Part shown: in pieces, positions 1-10,616 of the stretch
How positions within the stretch are numbered: position 1 is the stretch's first letter
Layout: each line of letters begins with the position of its first letter
Assembly: GCA_025602915.1 (NCBI GenBank)
Contig: JAHLJZ010000001.1
Location: 744,001-808,000 of the forward strand
Length of the DNA stretch: 64,000 nt
Direction: 5' to 3'
Source of the DNA: Paraphysoderma sedebokerense
Taxonomy: Eukaryota > Blastocladiomycota > Physodermatomycetes > Physodermatales > Physodermataceae
Position numbers and translations under genes: made by a program
Notes under the pieces: generated by a model
Told to the model about the DNA's origin: nothing
The model's input: the letters and a program-made list of their open reading frames with translations, nothing else
Database searches by the model: none

Positions 1-92
1 GTTGATTCTCCGTCTGCTGATTTGAATTGAGCTATAATGGATTTTGCTGTTTCAGAGCTTTCAGTATTATTTAGATTGGGGCTGACGGTCAT
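1..92 (-). CDS. 5' end of a gene cut by the window edge; possible NLE-type WD-repeat ribosome biogenesis protein
   Basis: An open frame starts with ATG (complement of 90-92) and stays open to base 1, giving about 30 residues. They include IIAQFKSADGEST. This resembles the start of the NLE domain of Notchless/Rsa4-type WD-repeat proteins, which act in 60S ribosome maturation, where a beta-strand of the form VxVQFxSxxGExxG opens the ubiquitin-like fold. The WD repeats would lie outside the window. The match rests on one short motif, so the family is an inference. The neighbouring PAS gene is divergent. Confidence 0.4.
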   Translation of the reverse strand, partial: MTVSPNLNNTESSETAKSIIAQFKSADGES

Positions 93-781
93 TTTGGTTT
101 AATCAATTCGGAAATGCCTGCATAACTTGCGCTCTTGCCAGCTCACCGAGGAAATTGTTTCCTCTGTCACGTGACTATTGCTTCCTAGTTACACACGACT
201 TGCTTCTTCCCCAACAAAACTTTGGCAAATGAAATGTCAATTTCAGCTCGCTCTCTTCTTTCCGCAAAGTGCAGTGATTCAATTAACTTTCCAGAGTTGT
301 GCCCAAATGAAATTGGCAACTTCGATAGAATTGTAAGTGGCTGGACGTCACAATCCCTGGCAATAAATGAAATAGTACAAACTTCGACTGTTCAAGCAGT
401 CATTCAAATCAAGATACATTTATGTACTTATATTCTCGATGGTATATATCACTGCACTTAAAAATGATCATTTTTGCTTTCGAGCGTGGTAATCGAGCAG
501 TTGTAATGATATTGTGATAGACGATTGAATCATTGAACACACAGTAACTGCTCGTCGTCAACAACTGTGATTGTCGTTCCGCACCCTTTCTCATACCTCC
601 GGCTCCGCTTTTGGTTCACTTCCGCCTATAAGACGCTACATATATTGCAATTCTCACTCCTGCTTTTAAATTTTTCCTGATTATTCAACCTGTTGTGTTC
701 TGTATTAAAGTAATTGCTGCTTGTCTCTGTCTTGTCTCGGACTAATTCGCCATCGTCCCGTCGTTTTCAAGAAGCAATTGT
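93..781. other. Intergenic region, divergent promoters
   Basis: About 690 bases between the edge gene and the PAS gene. Small open frames here look like neither known proteins nor spliced exons. There is a T-rich stretch at 655-680 but no recognisable element. Confidence 0.5.
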
Positions 782-2374
782 ATGAACTCCTTCGAGTCTT
801 CCCATTCAATAATCGAGTGTCCCCTTCGATCAAGTATTTTCCTGCTGACGACATCGAAAGAATTGCCATATTACCCCCCATCAAATTCCCTCCAAAACCA
901 ATCGTCGCGACACCGATCCGATTCAATAGACTTTAAGCATCAGGTGATTCTGGCTGCCAGCGCTGAATGTGTATCATCCTTTAGCTACACAGAGATGGAC
1001 CTGATTGGACGACCGATGTCGTACCTTTTTGAGACAGGTATCCTGACGGAATATTTATTGCAGCCTTTTTATCAGATGACTACTAAGGAAGGAAAGCTAC
1101 GTATCGTGATGCTTTGCCGGCACGAAATACAGTCACAGTCTTCATCTTCGGCTAAAATGCATGTCGTTAAATTCGAGAAAGATATGTTCATCTGGTTCTT
1201 CATTGACGTAACCCCGCTAGAAACGCTCTCAAAAGAAATTTCCATAAAGTTTGGGGATTTTCCAAACGAAGGGTCATATCTTAATCCGCCGTTTTCATCA
1301 CTTAGCTCCTTTGCTGAAAATAGCGGATGCTATTCTTTAAACCCTACTATTTTTCGAATTACCCCTTTCGGTATAATTCAAGAGATATTTCCTCTCCATG
1401 GCTCTGCTGACTTGTCACTGTTGAATACTCCGTTCATGCGTTATGTTCATCCAGACGATTTGAGATTAGTTTGTCAGACATTAAACGGTGTGGTAAAAAG
1501 GAGAAGTAATAGTTTAAATGACCGCAACTGTGTCACGGTTCCCTGTCGATGGCGCACTGAGAGGAATAGTCACAGGACGTGTGAGAGCTCTGGGGGCAGA
1601 GACAACCTACACGGAACAAAGGAAGTTATTTCAGACGAAAACGGAACATTCGAGTACACCCAAATTTATTTCACATGTCTGCTTGAGTACGATCCACTCG
1701 TGTCAGCAGACGCTGCTCAGCCAATTATCATTATACGACCAAGTACCTCTACCTTATCATTCACTCGACTCCCACCTTCCATTTCTGAATCAGTCGGCAA
1801 TTCAATGAAAACGCTGAACTCGCCTCCACCGCCGAAGAATCTTTGGATCGAATTTTCACGTTTTGTGGAAACATGCTCAGGTAGCTTTATTACCGTCAGA
1901 CATAGAACCTCGCAATTCATGTCCGAAGCGAGAATGTACATTCGTGAATACTTGTGCCATTTAGAGCTTTCATTCGCAATATCGCTGAAAGATGCTGCAT
2001 CAGACCTTTCCCAAATACAGGCTGCTTGTAAATCCCTACTCAAATCATTTTTAAAAAATCCGATATCTTCGAATGTACTAGTGAACGATTCGATCGCACA
2101 GTCGTCTCCCTCGCACACTCCTCTGACATCACCACTTCTCCTGCCGAGATCTCCGCCGCCGTCGCCGTTCCTGCATATATCACTTAGTCTTTCCTCTGTT
2201 GACAAACCATCTATGTCGCCAATCCAAGTGAAGCAGCGGAAGGAGTCTTCGGCGAGATTGCAACAATATCCAGCGGTCAATACTGCATATAACTACATCG
2301 GCTGGACTATGGAGAGCATTCGCCGACTACCGCTCATTAATAAAGTGGTTGTAATGATTGGTCTTGGACAATGA
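782..2374 (+). CDS. PAS-domain sensor/regulator protein, 530 aa
   Basis: A single-exon gene. Residues about 50-150 form a PAS-like fold: HQVILAASAECVSSFSYTEM, then a DLIGRP turn and a following beta-rich half. A second PAS unit lies at about 215-330, with the typical FMRYVHPDDLR helix and a later beta strand pair (CRWRTERN, then TQIYFTCLLEYDP). The C-terminus is rich in Ser and Pro (SPPPSPFLHISLSLSS) and looks disordered. PAS pairs of this kind occur in fungal transcription regulators and light or redox sensors. I see no GATA zinc finger, kinase or LOV cysteine motif, so it is neither a full WC-1 nor a histidine kinase. A long antisense open frame at 1717-2280 is a shadow. Confidence 0.65.
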   Translation: MNSFESSHSIIECPLRSSIFLLTTSKELPYYPPSNSLQNQSSRHRSDSIDFKHQVILAASAECVSSFSYTEMDLIGRPMSYLFETGILTEYLLQPFYQMTTKEGKLRIVMLCRHEIQSQSSSSAKMHVVKFEKDMFIWFFIDVTPLETLSKEISIKFGDFPNEGSYLNPPFSSLSSFAENSGCYSLNPTIFRITPFGIIQEIFPLHGSADLSLLNTPFMRYVHPDDLRLVCQTLNGVVKRRSNSLNDRNCVTVPCRWRTERNSHRTCESSGGRDNLHGTKEVISDENGTFEYTQIYFTCLLEYDPLVSADAAQPIIIIRPSTSTLSFTRLPPSISESVGNSMKTLNSPPPPKNLWIEFSRFVETCSGSFITVRHRTSQFMSEARMYIREYLCHLELSFAISLKDAASDLSQIQAACKSLLKSFLKNPISSNVLVNDSIAQSSPSHTPLTSPLLLPRSPPPSPFLHISLSLSSVDKPSMSPIQVKQRKESSARLQQYPAVNTAYNYIGWTMESIRRLPLINKVVVMIGLGQ

Positions 2375-3019
2375 CTTAGACGGACATGTTTAATCTTATT
2401 CCAGGACGGACATTGTTTAATATTTGATTCCAGATTCAGCGGTACTTGGTATGAGTACTAGGGGATTCTTGTAAATGATGTAACACTGCATATAAATAAG
2501 TCAATATCACTGTATTATAACAGACACCCTCTAAATGTACATTTATACACACAGAATGGTTTCTCCTCTCGATCGCTTAATATAGTCGGTTGCAACCCCT
2601 AAAGTGCTACGTGCACGATATGTTTAGTACTGAACAAGATCTGTTAACGAAACTGTGCAAGATGTTTTATGTGCCATTTTGTATTTAAGTTTTGATATTC
2701 GTGTACGCGATAAGCGGACAAGTCACCGCTAAAATTTTATCTGTGGAGGGGCAATTACTTTACAGTCTCCCCGTCTCCTATAGGATCAGCTTTGAAGGGG
2801 CGAGGAACCAATATCGTTGATTGACGAGGGCTGGGTTACGCTGAGCAAATGTTTTGCTGATCTTATGGAGTCGCAGATTACTCCAATCGCATGAAGGGAT
2901 GTCCAGCAAATCAGATTTAATACATACAATGTACAGCCAAATATTTCACGCAGTTCAATATACAAATTAAGTTATGTTTAACAATTCATTACTACTGTAC
3001 AAGAGGATTAATACAATCT
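2375..3019. other. Intergenic region, convergent 3' ends
   Basis: About 645 bases between the convergent PAS gene and the first SET gene. AT-rich; no gene, repeat or RNA was recognised. Confidence 0.5.
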
Positions 3020-4105
3020 TTAGACTTCTCCGGCTCTCAATTTTTGGATTGAGTCCAACACATTTTTATATTCTCCGACAACTTCAATGTGTTGAATACC
3101 AGCTAATTTTCTTGTTTCCCAGTAGCTTTCACCATAGGAAACTAAGATTTCTTGATCCTTGGAGATCGCCTTCGAAGCAACATACATAACATGCCAAATA
3201 TTTTTGTATGGAACATAGATAACTTCGCAGTTGAGATCTTTAGCTTTGTCGGCGTGATTGACGAAGAGGAACCAATTTCCCTTTTCCTTAGAGTCGAGAC
3301 CGAGATCAATGGGTTTACCTTGTTCGTTTTTAATGACAGAAGAATAAGTCCACTAAAGATATAAATGTAATTATTAGAATTCCGGCTAATAATAATTCAG
3401 CAGTAGATTATCTGCAATACTCACAGTGTAATCAGTAGTGTAGGAGCTGTTGGTCAATTCGGCGGCATATACTCCCAACACATCACCCTTGCGAATGTAA
3501 GTGTCGGCGTACAACCCGTAACCTCTGTTAACGTCGGTGTACTTGACGTAGAATCGTTTATCGCCTTCTGAACCACGGTCAATCCAAGTTGAGTACTTTT
3601 GAATTCTGTATTTCATTTCGTCTTCATTATTTTTGTAGAGATCATCGGTAGTAATATCGTGTGCGTCCACGAGCGCTTTGAGTGATGGATCAATTACCTG
3701 TTAACAAATTAAGTTTGTCAATACAATCCAAATTTTGATTCTTCGCATTCAGATAAAACTTACAGTATTGTGAATAGGCTCAATACCGAAGTATGACAAA
3801 AAATCTTCCATGTAGAATTTCTGCTTGCCATCGACCAGGTGTTCGGCTTTGGACCATAATTGTTCGAATCCAGTCGCAATAACCTCTGCAGTTTCAAGTA
3901 ATTTTTGATTTTGGGCTTTCAATCCAGTGATAGTAGTAGTTTGCTCTCGGGCAATCTGGGACGGTAGCTTGAAGGATGGAGAATCCTGAAATTGAATGAA
4001 TGCTGCCTGGAAAACGAAAGCTAGACCAAGCGAGGCCAAAACCGTTTTGACCGAAAAAGAACTGTCTACGATGTGATCAACTGAATTTCCTTTACCGTTT
4101 TTCAT
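3020..4105 (-). CDS. Membrane-anchored SET-domain protein, copy A (315 aa)
   Basis: Three exons: 4105-3764, 3697-3425 and 3352-3020, which keep the frame exactly. Residues about 18-36 (VKTVLASLGLAFVFQAAFI) form one hydrophobic helix after a short polar start, so the protein is probably a signal-anchored membrane protein. A helical stretch at 50-100 follows. The C-terminal half is a SET domain: GYGLYADTYIRKGDVLGVYA (N-terminal SET motif), FVNHADKAKDLNCEV (NHxxxxxxNC motif that binds S-adenosylmethionine) and ILVSYGESYW (active-site Tyr region). SET proteins methylate lysines on histones or other proteins; the substrate here is unknown. No pre-SET or post-SET cysteines are visible. It is a tandem duplicate of the gene at 4925-6012, with identical intron positions. 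A membrane-tethered SET domain is unusual. Confidence 0.8.
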
Positions 4106-4924
4106 GGTTGTGAATTATGAATTGGAAGAGTAGTAAAGTGCATGAGGGGAGGGCTTGAGATTTATATCTATCAGCGTCTGCTGGCAGGCCAATCCACAGC
4201 TTTCGCTTGAACTTCCGCCAATCAGAACTGATGGTATTACTATTGTTAGTATCGTTTAAAAATGAGGACATTAATGAGAAATTAAACGGGTCACAATCGG
4301 AATAATAGCGTTATCAGCCATTATATTACTGGTGCCACTCTTGTGAGACCATTCGGTCCCATAAGCCACTTGCTTCCACTAGCATTCCAGAGGGTGAAGC
4401 CGCACCTTGTACTCCTGCATCTTTCCGGTTCGCCACAAAGCGCTAACAGCTGCACGACATAAACTTGGCAGAATTGATCTACGGTGCCGCCAACATGACG
4501 CTGAGCGTATCTGAAGAGAGTCATTAATTTTTTCATTAATTTTTTCATTTATACTTAATTTCGCGCTTGATAGAGTTTCTGAACGGCCTGATGCATTGGT
4601 ATACAGGCAATTTAAGTTATTCTAACATACATTGCGGCTGTCATATAATTAATGCAATAAAATGCTTGTGTAATTGTAATCAAATGGACCGAGTATGGGA
4701 CGGAATCTACCACCTTCCCCCCAGTTTGAGATCGACTTTCATATATTGAGTAAAAATGTAGATAACGGATGAAGTTCGTCCGCATTTCATAATTCAGTAG
4801 AAACGCAATTTGTTGAATAAGGTGAATAAATTAATGGATCATATTTGAATCAAATCACAATCACAAGATTATATACAGAAATTATAAGTTTTGTACATTT
4901 CATAGAATTAGAATCGACCTATTT
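4106..4924. other. Spacer between the tandem SET genes
   Basis: About 820 bases holding the promoter of copy A and the 3' flank of copy B. No convincing gene. The small minus-strand open frame at 4321-4548 contains the simple repeat AATTTTTTCATTAATTTTTTCAT and shows no protein family signal. Confidence 0.5.
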
Positions 4925-6012
4925 TTAATAGACTCCAGCTCTAAATTTCTTGATGTTGCTCAAAACATTTTGGAAATCAGCAGGTTTCTCTTGCTTAATT
5001 TCGGCATTACCAGCCAATTGTCTTGCTTGCCAATAGGATTCACCGTAGGAAACCAAAATTTCTTGGTCCTTTGCAATGGGAGCAGTTGCAACATAAAGGA
5101 CTTGCCAAATGTTGTTATAAGGAACATATGCAACCTCACAGTTCAAATCTTCAGCTTTATCAGCATGATTAACGAAACGGAACCAATTGCCTTTTTCTTT
5201 TGCATCGAGACCAAGTTCAAGTGGTTTTCCGTCGTCTCCTTTCACGCTAGAGTGGTATGTCCACTAGATCAGCAAGAAAAAGAGTTAGCGTTGAGCTCTT
5301 TGGATTCAATTGCAATTAGAATGTAATACATACAGTGTAATCGGTAGTCCAAGATCTGTTGGTCAATTCGGCAGTATAAACTCCCAACACATCACCTTTG
5401 CGAATATGGCTGTTGGCGAACAACCCATACCCACGGGTGTTGTCGGTGAATTTAACGTAGAATCTCTTATCACCTACAGTGCCGCGTTCAATCCAAGATT
5501 TGTATCGACGCACTCGGTATTCCATTTCGGCAGCATTTTCTTTGTAGTAGGGATCTTCATAGATATTATGGGCATCGATGAGATGTTGGATGGCTGGGTC
5601 AACGACCTAAAAAATTTTCATTAGTTACAATTATTCAAATGAAAGCTAGATGATAAGAGAAACATACAATGTTATGAATAGGCTCTACGCCAAAGTAAGC
5701 AAGGAAATCTTCCATTAATATTCTGTGCTCTTGTTCGACCAGGTGTCCAGCCTTGGTCCAAAGCTTTTCGAACCCTTCAGCAATAATTTCAGTAGTTTCA
5801 ATCAATTTTTGGTTCTTTTCGGCCAAAGATGCAATAGACTCCTTTTGGTGAGAGACAATGGCCGACGGAATTTGGACGGAAAGAGAGCTTGTCGAAACCG
5901 CATGGTAGAGCTGTTGGAACACGAATGCCATACCAACGGTTGCGGCGATTGTCTTGAAGGAGACTGAGGAGGACAAAGCCTTGTCGACTGAATTTCCTTT
6001 TCCGTTTTTCAT
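4925..6012 (-). CDS. Membrane-anchored SET-domain protein, copy B (318 aa)
   Basis: Three exons: 6012-5668, 5606-5334 and 5263-4925. The first and last differ slightly in length from copy A, while the middle exon is exactly 273 bases in both. It starts MKNGKGNSVD, like copy A. A hydrophobic helix (FKTIAATVGMAFVFQQLY) and a helical region follow, then the SET domain: GYGLFANSHIRKGDVLGVYT, FVNHADKAEDLNCEV and ILVSYGESYW. All motifs for S-adenosylmethionine binding and catalysis appear intact, so both copies could be active methyltransferases. Most divergence lies between the anchor and the SET domain and at the C-terminus. The SET assignment is firm; the location and substrate are inferred or unknown. 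Confidence 0.8.
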
Positions 6013-6731
6013 TTTAGATTTAAAGTGATGTTATAGAAGGCACCAGAATGTCAAAAGTGGTAGTATATCTGTCGGGAATGTTGACTTTTTAAGGAGCGCC
6101 GAATATACGCATACAATAGTCATTAGAACGCACGTAGTGAGTGGCGTGAGCTGGTTGTGCGACGAGCTCATTGGTGTGGTTATCATTTAATGATGCTATT
6201 CTAGGCAGCCACATCTCAGGACCAATGATAAATGGCTTCGATACTAATATTGTCAACAGCCATAGTATCTAATAGATGACGCCAATGAACTGGGCAACGC
6301 CTTGAATGTGGAAGGACAATTTTGTGCAGATTTTGTCAACTACAGTGCAGATTTAGTAAGCAAGCTCTAGTGGTCTGACTGGTTAAGCACCGCCTTGTGG
6401 CCATATTGAATAAGCGCACTCCTGTATCCATATCGGCATAATATGGCAGAAACAAAATTAGAGAGTTTTGTATGCTATTAATTAATTTTCATGAACACTT
6501 CACGACTCAAAGCTGTAATGTTTGAATCTTGAACTTAAAAAAGTCACTCGAAACCGAAATTAGCTTGTGTCCATGGCTGAACCGAAGCAACACCTAAAAA
6601 TATCACTTGAGAGTTACGGTCGTAAAACAGTCAAAGTTTCCTGTATGAACCAGGATATATTTTCCTAGAATCTTGAATCTCCTCCCTATTTCCCTTCGCT
6701 ATCCTTACATACTTAATTCAGACGTACCAGA
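6013..6731. other. Intergenic region
   Basis: About 720 bases between divergent genes (SET copy B and the small surface protein). No element was recognised. A tRNA-like stretch near 6361-6400 was considered and rejected. Confidence 0.5.
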
Positions 6732-7369
6732 ATGCTCAAGAAACTCATCTTCGTCTACGTCCTCTTTCTAGCACTCGTATCTGCTGCGGTGGTATGGATA
6801 TTTACAACGTCGTGGCTTTCTAATTGTATACTGATTGGCTTCTTTTTGCTTTAAAAATATTCTCTGCATAAATGGGTTAATACATTTATTCTATCACCGT
6901 TATTGCTTGTGTTCGTCGAAAATTTGTCAATTTAATTTCCATACCAAATTGAAATATTGGCTGATCATTTTTCAAACCCATCTCGTCGCAATCCGATATT
7001 CAAAATTTCTGAAATCGATGAATATCGGTGCAAAAATAGTCTCAACACAGTCCCACACCGACATCTCACGTTTTACATCGTCGTCAGAACAGCAGTAGTC
7101 GTCCCCCATCTTCGTCCGGAGCCACATCTCAGCAGTCGCAACCAACCAACACAAATACAAATTCCACATCAAGGACAGAGTCGTCTGCTGAGCCAAATAC
7201 ACCAGCTACCCCTGAAATTGTTATCAAAATTACACCCGTAGATAGACCGATTATTAATAGGTCGGTTTTCAAAGATGCTGGTTTCGGTGGGTATGAAGTT
7301 ATCGCTGGCTCCTTGAAATTGGCTGTCACAATTCTTGGTGTAGTTGGGGGATTAGTGTTCATATTGTAA
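6732..7369 (+). CDS. Small secreted or GPI-anchored Ser/Thr-rich protein, 129 aa
   Basis: Two exons, 6732-6791 and 7040-7369, joined across a GT-AG intron of 248 bases. Exon 1 is a classical signal peptide: MLKK, then an FVYVLFLALVSAA hydrophobic core. Exon 2 begins with a Thr/His-rich stretch and a dibasic site (LHRRQ) that a Kex2-like protease could cut, then a Ser/Thr/Asn/Gln-rich region likely to be O-glycosylated. The protein ends in a hydrophobic helix (LKLAVTILGVVGGLVFIL) directly before the stop. A hydrophobic tail with nothing after it suggests a GPI-anchor signal, with a single-pass membrane anchor as the alternative. No family was recognised. Confidence 0.6.
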
Positions 7370-7543
7370 GATAGATAGATAGCCGACAGTGTATAATTTT
7401 GTATTGTTGCCCACTGTTTTAATTAATGGGAATGATTAAAAGTTTATATTAAATCTACATTGGCGATAGTGATTGTAGCATGGGTTACAAAGATATTCTA
7501 AACACTGAATGATATACTAATATGTACATTGAGACGCTCTACT

Positions 7544-8088
7544 CTAATTTAGAAAGTAATCAGCAGAACTTTGTTTCGGCCGTTGTAGAGGGTGTGCGAG
7601 GAGACTGGTCATAGCCAAGTAAAACCTCCTCCAGCTCCTTGTCACCTCAAAAAAGTACGACAATCCTTCCTGAGATTCTACTGCAGTGAGAGAATCGTAA
7701 ACGTCCTATATTTCGTTATTTCGTGTCAGTACTCTTCGGCGTTCGGCGTAAATGATATGAGAGGAGAATAGTACCTGGGGATCGGAATCTTCATTCGGCT
7801 TCTCGTGAAGATAAATACAGTCAAAGAAATATTTCCCGCACGAGTGAAACCGTTTCATCAGCTATATCAAATAAGACTTAGATGTTTGCGAGCGTATCTT
7901 CGGACAGTATGAAGACAACTAACCTCAACCCCGTCGGCATCACTTCCCTTAAATTTTACCATTACGTTTGACCTCGAGTATAAAAATATCACTCTTGTCA
8001 ATTCAGTTGAATCAGAATTGGGAATACCAAAATGTTCGGACCTGCGAGAGCCTGTTAGTTTACCAGTCAAACGGATCGATTTAAACAT
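7544..8088 (-). CDS. Unrecognised small protein, about 136 aa
   Basis: I read three exons: start ATG at 8088, internal exons containing LMKRFHSCGKYFFDCIYLHE, and a last exon ending at the TAG at 7544. The order is MFKSIRLTGK..., SDADGVE, then YLHEKPNEDSDPQ, then a helix-rich tail (GLSYFFEVTRSWRRFYLAM). An in-frame stop directly precedes the ATG, which fixes the start unless the gene is spliced to the exons further right. The composition and clean splice sites suggest a real conserved protein, but I do not recognise the family. It may instead be the 3' half of the gene at 8150-9033. Confidence 0.5.
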
Positions 8089-8149
8089 TTAGAAGTACTA
8101 CATTTCTCGATAAAAAAGCCCCATGTCTGGTTAAATGAAGAATGACATA

Positions 8150-9033
8150 TCAGTTTCGCATTCCTATATAATAACCAATATGGCTAGAACAAAGCGAGTA
8201 AGAGATAATACCAAAGTCTGTAAACTTTCCGGTGGGGAAGATGCCGTCTAAAGCAGCGAAGAGGAGATTAACATCAGAAGAAGGCGACATGAACTAAAAC
8301 GAAACAGCATTGTAAGTTTTCAATAATTCAAACCCTACTGAGGATAGAGACAATATGTACCAATTCAGCTCCTTCATTTAAAAGTAATATGCCGAATTGA
8401 TGGGCTGGACAATCAAAAGGGATATGTCGTCGTTAACAAAATTGTATAAACCTTCATTCATCACATGAGAACACCTTAAATACATTTTTTCTGCAGCAAT
8501 TTCATATGAACGTAACGCTTGATCAATGTTTTAGTCAACTCAATTCGAGGCCTACGAAGAATGTGTTCATTAACAAAACGTATCTGGGGCCTCTGGAGAG
8601 TTTATTTACTTACACATCATAACCATCGGGGGACTTCATCAAGTTATTGTTTTCTTCGTCCAAATCTATGCAGAATATCTAAACGATATGTATTCTTTCT
8701 GTCAATAAAGGAAGGGCAGAACTCCGTAAACGATTTCAAAAGTAATCAACTACGGACAATCCTTTCATCAACACTTGGAACAAGATTCACAGACTTCAAC
8801 ACATCTCGATTACTGTAAGAATTAGGACTTGCATTCTTCGATGTCAGGCCAGAAAAACTAGCAAAGAACTTTTCAGTCGGAGTTTGAGAACGTGTGGAGG
8901 ACGGTGACGAAGTTGCAGAGGCGATGAAGTTTGATAAACTTGACAAATTGGTATTTAACGAAGAGAGATTAAGGTTTAAGCTGGACTTCCGGATGTGAGA
9001 GTCCTTGGTGGGCGGGGTTTCCGGTCTCGACAT
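8150..9033 (-). CDS. Unrecognised multi-exon gene with a Ser-rich N-terminus
   Basis: The start ATG at 9033 opens a Ser/Thr/Asn-rich, disordered region (SLNLNLSSLNTNLSSLSNFI) followed by PSVDERIV. Short exons further left read LDEENNLMKSPDGYDV, HQFGILLLNEGAEL and DVNLLFAALDGIFPTGKFTD, each beside a plausible GT-AG site. The last exon would stop at 8150, unless a donor inside it joins the gene to the exons at 7544-8088. The exon joins are tentative and I do not recognise the product. Confidence 0.35.
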
Positions 9034-9131
9034 GGCAAGTCAGAATTCGAAGGGAACTTCGGATAAGAGATGCAGATTGCCATTGAGGCGACACGCCGTG
9101 ATCTCTGTCATCCTCCGCATTACAATTACCA

Positions 9132-10379
9132 ATGAGGACACTTATAATATTGGCCGTCATTATTGCAGCATTGTCTGTCTTTCTACAAGATTATATTGAG
9201 GTTACTGGAATTTTCAGGCACATCAGTAGCATAGGGAAGGAAAAATGCTCCGTAGTCAAAGGTTTTTGTTTTGTTTATTAATGGTCGTCATTGTCATGAA
9301 ATAACATGGCACTATATCATTGCGTCCGTAGAGCCTATTTATTGTGAGGATATGGTTTTAGTACAGTCGAGATCATTAGCTTTTCTTAGTTGTGACCCCA
9401 ATAGGAGAAGATGGAACACTGTGATGGGTAGTTTCGACTTCACTATCGAAGAACAAGGTTACATCTGGATTTACAATTATGAGGTTAGAAGAGCATTTCA
9501 CGTTTGGTTCTAAACCATTTCTGACTGTTGAAACTTTTGAAGACAAGAACAACACCTCAAAAACTTACACTGAGTAACTTCAGTGGGGATTTCCATCCTC
9601 TCGGTTTTCACCTGTTTGAGCTCAATTCGACAACCGTATTGCTGACAGTTACAAACCATAAAAGATCCGGAAATGTGATTGAACAATTCTACTATCATTT
9701 TAAAGAACCCATAATACTATCTCACGTTCGCACTATATCACACCCTCTCATTCACACACCAAACGCTATCGAAATGCTATCTCCTACTAAATTCTATTTT
9801 AGTAATGACCACACATACTATAATGGTACAATGAAAGTTATTGAAAATTGGACCAGACTTCCCGGTGGATCGATCGTATTCATAGATCTCGAAGATCCAA
9901 ATAGAATAAAAGTGGTTGCCGAGGGGCTTCGATTCGCAAATGGTGTCGCTACCAGAGATCAGCGATTTTACTTTGTAGCCGAATGTCTCGGTGGGTTAGT
10001 TAAAATATACGAGAGACAGACAGATAATTCCCTTGCACTAATTCGGTCCGTAAAAGTTGGATATGCGGTCGACAATGTGAGAGTCGATGAGGCAACTGGA
10101 GACGTTTATGTCGCAGGTCATCCTAACGTGATAAAGTTCATGCTCTATTCAAAGAGAAATATCGGTACATCACCTAGTAGAGTGGTGCGTCTTCGTTTTG
10201 GTGAAAGCAATGCGGCGGATGAGATTTTGAATTTGGAGAAGGATGCCACCTTAACTGTGATCTTTGAAGACGACGGTTCGTTTTACCCAACAAGTTCGAC
10301 TGCCGCCGTAGATAACAAAAGAAATACTGTATTAATAAGTGGATTGTATGCAGATGGTATTCTGCATTGTAGCAAGTAG
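9132..10379 (+). CDS. Paraoxonase/arylesterase family protein (372 aa)
   Basis: Three exons (9132-9261, 9332-9483, 9543-10379). An N-terminal hydrophobic helix (LIILAVIIAALSVFL) is followed by CSVVK, matching the uncleaved signal and first conserved Cys of animal PON enzymes. PON proteins are six-bladed, calcium-dependent beta-propellers that hydrolyse lactones and aryl esters. Calcium and active-site residues can be matched: the Glu-Asp pair in CEDM (E53/D54 in PON1), VTNH (H134), FSNDHTYY (N168/D169), EGLRFANGV (N224) and AVDNVRVD (D269/N270). The C-terminus GILHCSK holds the second conserved Cys. The position of PON1 His115 reads Leu (FHPLGF). It is probably membrane-bound in the secretory pathway or outside the cell. 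Confidence 0.88.
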
Positions 10380-10461
10380 TGTGTAATACAGCGACGGTTC
10401 ATTTCCGACATTATTAGTCATGTCGGTAAGCATAAAGCAGAATCGCGCGCACCCGAGAGTG

Positions 10462-10496
10462 TTCTAGACGCGTCGTTATTGTTCGAGGACTTTCGA
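10462..10496 (+). promoter_or_regulatory. Heat-shock-element-like site upstream of the BAG gene
   Basis: The run TTC-GA-GGA-CT-TTC at 10482-10494 has three 5-bp units in correct phase (consensus nTTCnnGAAnnTTCn) with one mismatch. A further TTCTAGAC lies at 10462-10469. It sits about 125 bases before the start codon at 10617, with TATAAAT at 10516-10522 in between. Binding by Hsf1 is inferred. Confidence 0.45.
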
Positions 10497-10616
10497 CTGA
10501 CGTAACGGGTCTCTGCTATAAATCACCGCCGGACCTCGACATCCAGCAATATTCAAAAATTCAGAGAATCATCTTTCACTACATCTCAATCAAAAAAGTA
10601 AACACACTTTACAAAC

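Noticed and set aside
1717-2280. A 187-codon antisense open frame inside the PAS gene
   Set aside because: A shadow of the coding strand; composition follows the reverse of Ser-rich codons.
6361-6400. A tRNA-like stretch (CTCTAGTGGTCTGACTGGTTA)
   Set aside because: No box B or closing stem follows; only a D-arm-like resemblance.
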